Source: an uncultured Bacilli bacterium (lineage in GTDB: Bacteria > Bacillota_I > Bacilli_A > RF39 > UBA660). From it: DNA of 9,694 bases. A model generated the notes under the pieces. That model ran no database searches. It saw nothing but the letters and a program-made list of their open reading frames with translations, and had not been told where the DNA came from. Numbering within the stretch: position 1 is the stretch's first letter; each line of letters starts with the position of its first letter. Below are positions 6,232 to 9,694 of this stretch, piece by piece. A program made the translations under genes and the position numbers. Where the stretch lies: NCBI GenBank assembly GCA_947631885.1, contig CANRMZ010000032.1, positions 1 to 9,694 of the forward strand, given 5' to 3'.

Positions 6232-7239
6232 ATGAAGAAAGCCATAATTATTATTTTATGCATTATTTTAGTCGGTGAAACCGCAATATTCGCAGGAAGA
6301 ATAAGTGACTTCCTTAAAGATAAATTTATTAATAATCAATATATTTATATTCCCGAGAGCAATAATTACGCTAAAGACGAAGGATTTATGTACGTATCTT
6401 TAACAGATTCTTTTACACCCTATTCATATCAAGATTTACTAAATATTTTATATACTGCTATTAATAATGGCTGGGAAACATTTACTTTCTATTGTCCAAA
6501 TGAATATGAATCTTGTTTTGATGATATAAGTGAAATTAGTAATGATAATTTAATACTTACTCATATTAATAATTTTGTTCATCCTTATAATAGCTTTACG
6601 AATGTAGCGACCACAATTTACGAATCCGGAGAAGTAACCATTCGTATTTATCATGTATATTCTGATGAACAAATAAAAGAAATTGATGCTAAGATCGATG
6701 AAATAATTAAGAATAATACTTCTAAAGATAAAGATGCTTATCAAAATCTGGAAGCATTACACGATTATATAATTAACAATACAAAATATGATCAAAGCGT
6801 AGATGAAAATGGTAAAAGTAAGTATCAATCTAACACCGCATGGGGGCCTCTTTTCGAAGGCTATGCTACCTGTAATGGCTATACAGATGCCATGGCGATT
6901 ATCTTAACTAAGCTGGGATATAAAAATTATAAAATAGCTACTACGCCCGATCAAATAAGCTACAAATCAACAGGTCATGTTTGGAATGCGGTTTATGTTG
7001 ATTTAAATGATAAAAAAGGGCCAAGATGGTTACATATAGATCTTACATGGGATGATCCAGTATCAAAAAATGGTAAAGATTATCTTTACCACAAATACTT
7101 TTTAGTAGATAATGAAGCAATCAAAAAGGTTGATAGCGAAGGTGAAACCAAAATCGAAGAACATAACTTTGATGCCAGCGTTTATTTAGAGTTCAATGAT
7201 TCGATAAAGGATATTATTCCTGATAAGGCAGCATCATAA
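6232..7239 (+). CDS. Membrane-anchored or secreted transglutaminase-like protein
   Basis: This 335-residue protein begins with a basic N-terminus and a hydrophobic segment (about 4-21), a signal or anchor sequence, so the rest is predicted to be extracytoplasmic. The C-terminal half is a transglutaminase/protease-like cysteine domain. C214 sits in G-Y-A-T-C-N-G-Y, H249 in T-G-H-V-W-N, and D270 in H-I-D-L-T-W-D-D-P, the classic Cys-His-Asp triad. A preceding helix with L-H-D-Y-I and the N-T-A-W-G-P-L segment are also family-like. Residues about 40-165 match nothing I recognise. Such domains can act as peptidases or cross-linking enzymes, and the substrate cannot be told here. AGGAG lies ten bases before the ATG. 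The last 19 codons overlap the convergent miaA gene. Confidence 0.85.
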   Translation: MKKAIIIILCIILVGETAIFAGRISDFLKDKFINNQYIYIPESNNYAKDEGFMYVSLTDSFTPYSYQDLLNILYTAINNGWETFTFYCPNEYESCFDDISEISNDNLILTHINNFVHPYNSFTNVATTIYESGEVTIRIYHVYSDEQIKEIDAKIDEIIKNNTSKDKDAYQNLEALHDYIINNTKYDQSVDENGKSKYQSNTAWGPLFEGYATCNGYTDAMAIILTKLGYKNYKIATTPDQISYKSTGHVWNAVYVDLNDKKGPRWLHIDLTWDDPVSKNGKDYLYHKYFLVDNEAIKKVDSEGETKIEEHNFDASVYLEFNDSIKDIIPDKAAS

Positions 7240-8036
7240 TCTTCAGCGTCAAACCAAGTCACAGGAAGTTGATTATTAAACCAGGTATATTGTCTTTTGA
7301 CATAATGTCTGGTATTTTTTTTGATTAAGTCTTTAGCTTCTTCCAAAGATATTTCGCCATTTAAATAAGATATTATTTCTTTATAACCAATAGCTCTTTT
7401 TAAAATCATACTATCAGGATATTTATTATAAAGACTTTTTACTTCATCTACTAAGCCATTGGCATACATTATATCTACTCTTTGATCTACTTTTTCATAA
7501 ATCTTATCTCTTGCCATCGTAAGGCCAATATAAATAACATCCCGATACAAACTTTTATCTTTATTATTAGTAACATTTTTATTATTTAAAAAATTAATAA
7601 GTCTGATTCGATTACTTGGATGAATCTTCATGTCTTTATCTTTAGCTAAAGCCATTTGATAAAGCTCTTCATTAGTTAAATCATCATAGGTGTTATCATC
7701 TTTTTCTGAAAAGTTATAATCATAAAATAAAGCGTTAATATAAAGCCCTGTTCCACCACATACAATAAAGTTTTGCTCTAGGTTACTATCAATTATTTTT
7801 CTAGCATCCTTTTGATAATCACTAACACTATACTCTTCATTAGGATTTTTAATATCAATAAGATGATGCTTGATGCCTTGCATCTCTTCTTTAGTTATTT
7901 TAGCACTACCAATATCAAGTTCCTTATATATCTGGGTTGCATCACAGTTTATAACTTGAGCATTATACTTTTTGGCTAAATCAATTGATAATCTCGTTTT
8001 TCCTACCCCACTTGGGCCTACAATGCATATAATCAT
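7182..8036 (-). CDS. miaA: tRNA dimethylallyltransferase (MiaA)
   Basis: This 284-residue enzyme transfers a dimethylallyl group from DMAPP to N6 of A37 in tRNAs reading UNN codons, forming i6A. The P-loop G-P-S-G-V-G-K-T is at 7-14, where most homologues read GPTA/TGVGKT. The substrate motif C-D-A-T-Q-I-Y at 31-37 contains the catalytic-type D32, and D-I-G-S-A-K and G-G-T-G-L-Y (94-99) follow. The C-terminal signature R-H-Y-V-K-R-Q-Y-T-W-F is present. It is slightly shorter than the usual 300-315 residues. The ATG is preceded by AAAGGGA. Its 3' end overlaps the transglutaminase-like gene by 58 bases tail to tail. It is divergent from tmcAL, another tRNA modification gene. Confidence 0.96.
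   Translation of the reverse strand: MIICIVGPSGVGKTRLSIDLAKKYNAQVINCDATQIYKELDIGSAKITKEEMQGIKHHLIDIKNPNEEYSVSDYQKDARKIIDSNLEQNFIVCGGTGLYINALFYDYNFSEKDDNTYDDLTNEELYQMALAKDKDMKIHPSNRIRLINFLNNKNVTNNKDKSLYRDVIYIGLTMARDKIYEKVDQRVDIMYANGLVDEVKSLYNKYPDSMILKRAIGYKEIISYLNGEISLEEAKDLIKKNTRHYVKRQYTWFNNQLPVTWFDAEDYDAALSGIISFIESLNSK
7280..7322 (+). terminator. Plus-strand terminator-like hairpin inside miaA
   Basis: Reading the plus strand, ACCAG (7280-7284) pairs with CTGGT (7309-7313), with an inner TGTC-TTTT-GACA hairpin at 7291-7302, followed after one A by eight T residues (7315-7322). It lies about 40 bases after the transglutaminase-like stop, where a terminator for that gene is expected, but inside the antisense of miaA codons for the conserved R-H-Y-V-K-R-Q-Y-T-W-F motif. 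The stem is interrupted, so the call is moderate. Confidence 0.45.
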
Positions 8037-8058
8037 AACTTTTCCCTTTCTTTCCTAT

Positions 8059-8088
8059 ATTATAAGCTAACTTATTTGACAATTACAA
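8059..8088 (-). promoter_or_regulatory. miaA promoter
   Basis: On the minus strand TTGTAA (8088-8083), an 18-base spacer, then a perfect TATAAT (8064-8059). Predicted transcription start is near 8052, about 16 bases before the ATG and upstream of the AAAGGGA site. It overlaps the divergent tmcAL promoter: the tmcAL -35 hexamer lies within this spacer. Confidence 0.55.
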
Positions 8089-8104
8089 CATTATTTAATA
8101 TATT
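8076..8104 (+). promoter_or_regulatory. tmcAL promoter placing the start of transcription on the ATG
   Basis: A perfect TTGACA (8076-8081), exactly 17 bases of spacer, then TATATT (8099-8104). Counting the usual six bases from the end of the -10 element puts +1 at 8111, which is the A of the tmcAL ATG. The bases between (AAGTTC) contain no ribosome binding site. Confidence 0.65.
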
Positions 8105-8110
8105 AAGTTC

Positions 8111-9208
8111 ATGGAAATTATAGGAATTATTTGCGAATATAACCCATTTCATAATGGTCATGTTTATCATTTAGAAAAGATTAAAGAACTATATCCTGAT
8201 AGCATTATAGTTCTAGCTTTAAATGGCTATTTTATGCAACGGGGTGAAATAGGAGTTCTTACTAAAGAAGATAAAGTTAAACTTTCTTTAATGTATGGCG
8301 TGGATATTGTTATTGAACTTCCTTTTATATATGGAACCCAAAGTGCTGACACTTTTGCCTATCGAGCTATTGAATCACTTAATAAATTAAAGGTAAATAG
8401 AATTGTCTTTGGCTCCGAAACTAATGACATAGAAAAATTAAAGTTAATAGCTAAAACTTCTCTTACTAAGGATAATGATGATAAAGTAAAAGAACTTTTA
8501 GATAAAGGATATAACTATCCTACTGCTCTAGCGAAGGCTTTGAATATCAAATTTGAATTTAAGCCTAATGACTTACTTGCGATTTCCTATATTAAAGCTA
8601 TTTTACAAATTAATCCTAAAATAGAGCCTATTTCAATTCAAAGAACTAATGACTATTTAGATTTAGAGTCAAGTGATGATATTATAAGTGCTTCGAATAT
8701 TCGTAACAAATTAAAAGCAAATGAAGATATTAGCAAATATGTTCCGAGCAAGGTAGTTAGCAAAATATTAAATGTAAATGAAGATTTATTATTTAAATAC
8801 CTAAGTCTTATTATCAAACGAAATGATGACTTATCTAAATATCTAGATGTTGACGAAGGAATTGAGTATCGTTTAATTAAAGCTTTAGATAAATCCCATA
8901 GTTTAAATGAGTTAATCGAAAGCTTAAAAACGAAAAGATATACTTATAATAAATTAAATCGGATGCTTATTCATATTCTCATAGGAGTGCAAAAGAAAGA
9001 CGCTAAAACGGATAACGATTATCTAAATATTCTAGGCTTTAATAAAAAGGGTCAAAAGTATCTTAAGGATATTCGTAAAGAAATACCCGAAAGTAATAAA
9101 AGCTCCATAATTAGAGATTATGAAAAAAAAGCTGCCTTTATATACGATTTAATTATGAATACTAATACATATAAAAAAGAGCTTGAAAATAAACCTATTA
9201 TTCTCTAG
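8111..9208 (+). CDS. tmcAL: tRNA(Met) cytidine acetate ligase (TmcAL, YlbM family)
   Basis: This 365-residue protein belongs to the nucleotidyltransferase-like family represented by B. subtilis YlbM/TmcAL. That enzyme uses ATP and acetate to form N4-acetylcytidine at wobble position 34 of elongator tRNA-Met. The N-terminus has the family signature E-Y-N-P-F-H-N-G-H (9-17), whose HNGH is the HIGH-like nucleotide-binding motif, and downstream are G-Y-F-M-Q-R-G-E and the S-A-S-N-I-R motif. The start is fixed by this conserved N-terminus, which in homologues begins only a few residues before the EYNPFH motif. No Shine-Dalgarno sequence precedes the ATG. The length is short of B. subtilis TmcAL (over 400 residues), mainly in the C-terminal half. 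The gene is divergent from miaA and its stop overlaps a convergent membrane-protein gene by 11 bases. Confidence 0.93.
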   Translation: MEIIGIICEYNPFHNGHVYHLEKIKELYPDSIIVLALNGYFMQRGEIGVLTKEDKVKLSLMYGVDIVIELPFIYGTQSADTFAYRAIESLNKLKVNRIVFGSETNDIEKLKLIAKTSLTKDNDDKVKELLDKGYNYPTALAKALNIKFEFKPNDLLAISYIKAILQINPKIEPISIQRTNDYLDLESSDDIISASNIRNKLKANEDISKYVPSKVVSKILNVNEDLLFKYLSLIIKRNDDLSKYLDVDEGIEYRLIKALDKSHSLNELIESLKTKRYTYNKLNRMLIHILIGVQKKDAKTDNDYLNILGFNKKGQKYLKDIRKEIPESNKSSIIRDYEKKAAFIYDLIMNTNTYKKELENKPIIL

Positions 9209-9218
9209 CTCTTTTTTT
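9173..9218. terminator. Bidirectional terminator across the tmcAL / membrane-protein convergent ends
   Basis: AAAAAAGAGCT (9173-9183) and AGCTCTTTTTT (9207-9217) form a perfect 11-bp inverted repeat around a 23-base loop. The loop can itself form a small AATA-AACC-TATT stem. Either strand reads hairpin then T tract, so it can end transcripts from both directions. The left arm is in tmcAL coding sequence, and the tmcAL TAG stop ends in the first bases of the right arm. The large loop is the weak point. Confidence 0.65.
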
Positions 9219-9694
9219 CTCGCTTATTATAAGCCAAATACCTATTAATAAAAATTCACTAAATACGACGGGCATAGCATATCTAAAATATGTATTAACA
9301 GGAGATGCAAAACAAATCAAAATCGACATTGCATATGGAAGCAAAAAGATTAAATACTTTTTATTATTTCTAAATAAATAGAAAGCAAATGCAATAATAA
9401 GCCAAGTACTGATTCCTATATTACAAGAAAGGCCCAAAATAGGAATATAGACAAATAATGCACCATAACCTTTTAAAATATTTCTAAGACCAGTTAAAGA
9501 GTTATAATGATAATCTACTAAATCATTTTGTGTTACCCTTTTATCATAATTAGCGTATATATACCAAGATATTTCTTCAGGATCAATATAACCATATGTA
9601 TTATTTAGGGTTGCATCAATAAATACCAAAGGATGTTTAATAAAACCTCTTCCCCAGGCCATCAAATAATTTTTAACGTCTTCTTTAGTAGCAT
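9198..9694 (-). CDS. C-terminal part of a polytopic membrane protein (DUF6020-like), 5' end outside window
   Basis: At least 165 codons are visible, and the frame stays open through the right edge (A-T-K-E-D-V-K-N-Y-L before the internal TTG/ATG at 9665/9662), so those codons are not the real start. The visible portion begins with a soluble segment containing W-G-R-G-F-I-K-H-P and N-N-T-Y-G-Y-I-D-P. Three to four hydrophobic helices follow, then A-S-P-V-N-T-Y-F-R-Y-A-M-P and a basic C-terminal tail. The K-H-P / N-x-Y-G-Y / F-R-Y-x-x-P pattern recalls large multi-pass proteins annotated as DUF6020, which look like glycosyltransferase-type envelope proteins in Firmicutes. That assignment is from memory of the pattern and is tentative. 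Its stop overlaps tmcAL tail to tail by 11 bases. Confidence 0.7.
   Translation of the reverse strand, partial: ATKEDVKNYLMAWGRGFIKHPLVFIDATLNNTYGYIDPEEISWYIYANYDKRVTQNDLVDYHYNSLTGLRNILKGYGALFVYIPILGLSCNIGISTWLIIAFAFYLFRNNKKYLIFLLPYAMSILICFASPVNTYFRYAMPVVFSEFLLIGIWLIISEKKRARE

Noticed and set aside
6550..6744. A 64-codon minus-strand open frame inside the transglutaminase-like gene
   Set aside because: Antisense to a supported gene and made of AT-rich codons for I, F, N and Y; no independent evidence.
9198..9665. Treating the right-edge membrane protein as complete with a start at 9665 or 9662
   Set aside because: The reading frame is open to the window edge with plausible protein sequence and no ribosome site near the internal TTG/ATG.

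Overview
The window is very AT-rich, gene-dense bacterial DNA. Everything recognisable points to a low-GC Firmicute (Bacilli / Erysipelotrichia / RF39-like grade). The main clue is the order rpsT | spoIIP - small membrane protein - lepA - hemW, which matches the Bacillus block rpsT | gpr - spoIIP - yqxA - lepA - hemW. TGA is used as a stop (lepA, hemW, spoIIP) and tryptophan is TGG, so the standard bacterial code applies and a Mycoplasma-type code is excluded. No rRNA, tRNA, CRISPR array, insertion sequence or phage gene was seen.

Layout. Positions 1-180 hold no gene but contain a perfect 17-bp tandem duplication and an isolated GC-rich palindrome. Positions 181-5754 are one tightly packed minus-strand cluster, read from high to low coordinates: spoIIP, a YqxA-like small membrane protein, lepA, a two-HTH regulator, hemW, a small cadherin-like beta-sandwich membrane protein, and a short glycerophosphodiester phosphodiesterase. 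Several junctions are 4-base stop/start overlaps, and most starts are preceded by (A)GGTGAT. Positions 5845-6190 carry rpsT with a clear promoter and terminator. Positions 6232-7239 encode a membrane-anchored or secreted transglutaminase-like protein whose 3' end overlaps the convergent miaA gene. miaA and tmcAL are divergent, with interleaved promoters in a 74-bp gap. tmcAL ends in a convergent overlap with a polytopic membrane protein that runs off the right edge.

How the genes relate. SpoIIP (peptidoglycan cleavage during engulfment) keeps all the active-site residues I could recognise, and the adjacent HTH gene has a SpoIIID-like first domain, so a sporulation or cell-envelope role for the cluster is plausible but not proven. 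LepA and S20 are translation functions. MiaA (i6A37) and TmcAL (ac4C34) are both tRNA modification enzymes sharing one intergenic region. The most unusual observation is that the best promoter for tmcAL places transcription start exactly on the A of its ATG, predicting a leaderless mRNA with no Shine-Dalgarno site. I found no convincing wholly new multi-gene system. The least explained items are the signal-less cadherin-like membrane protein, the inserted two-HTH regulator, and the antisense-oriented terminator inside miaA.
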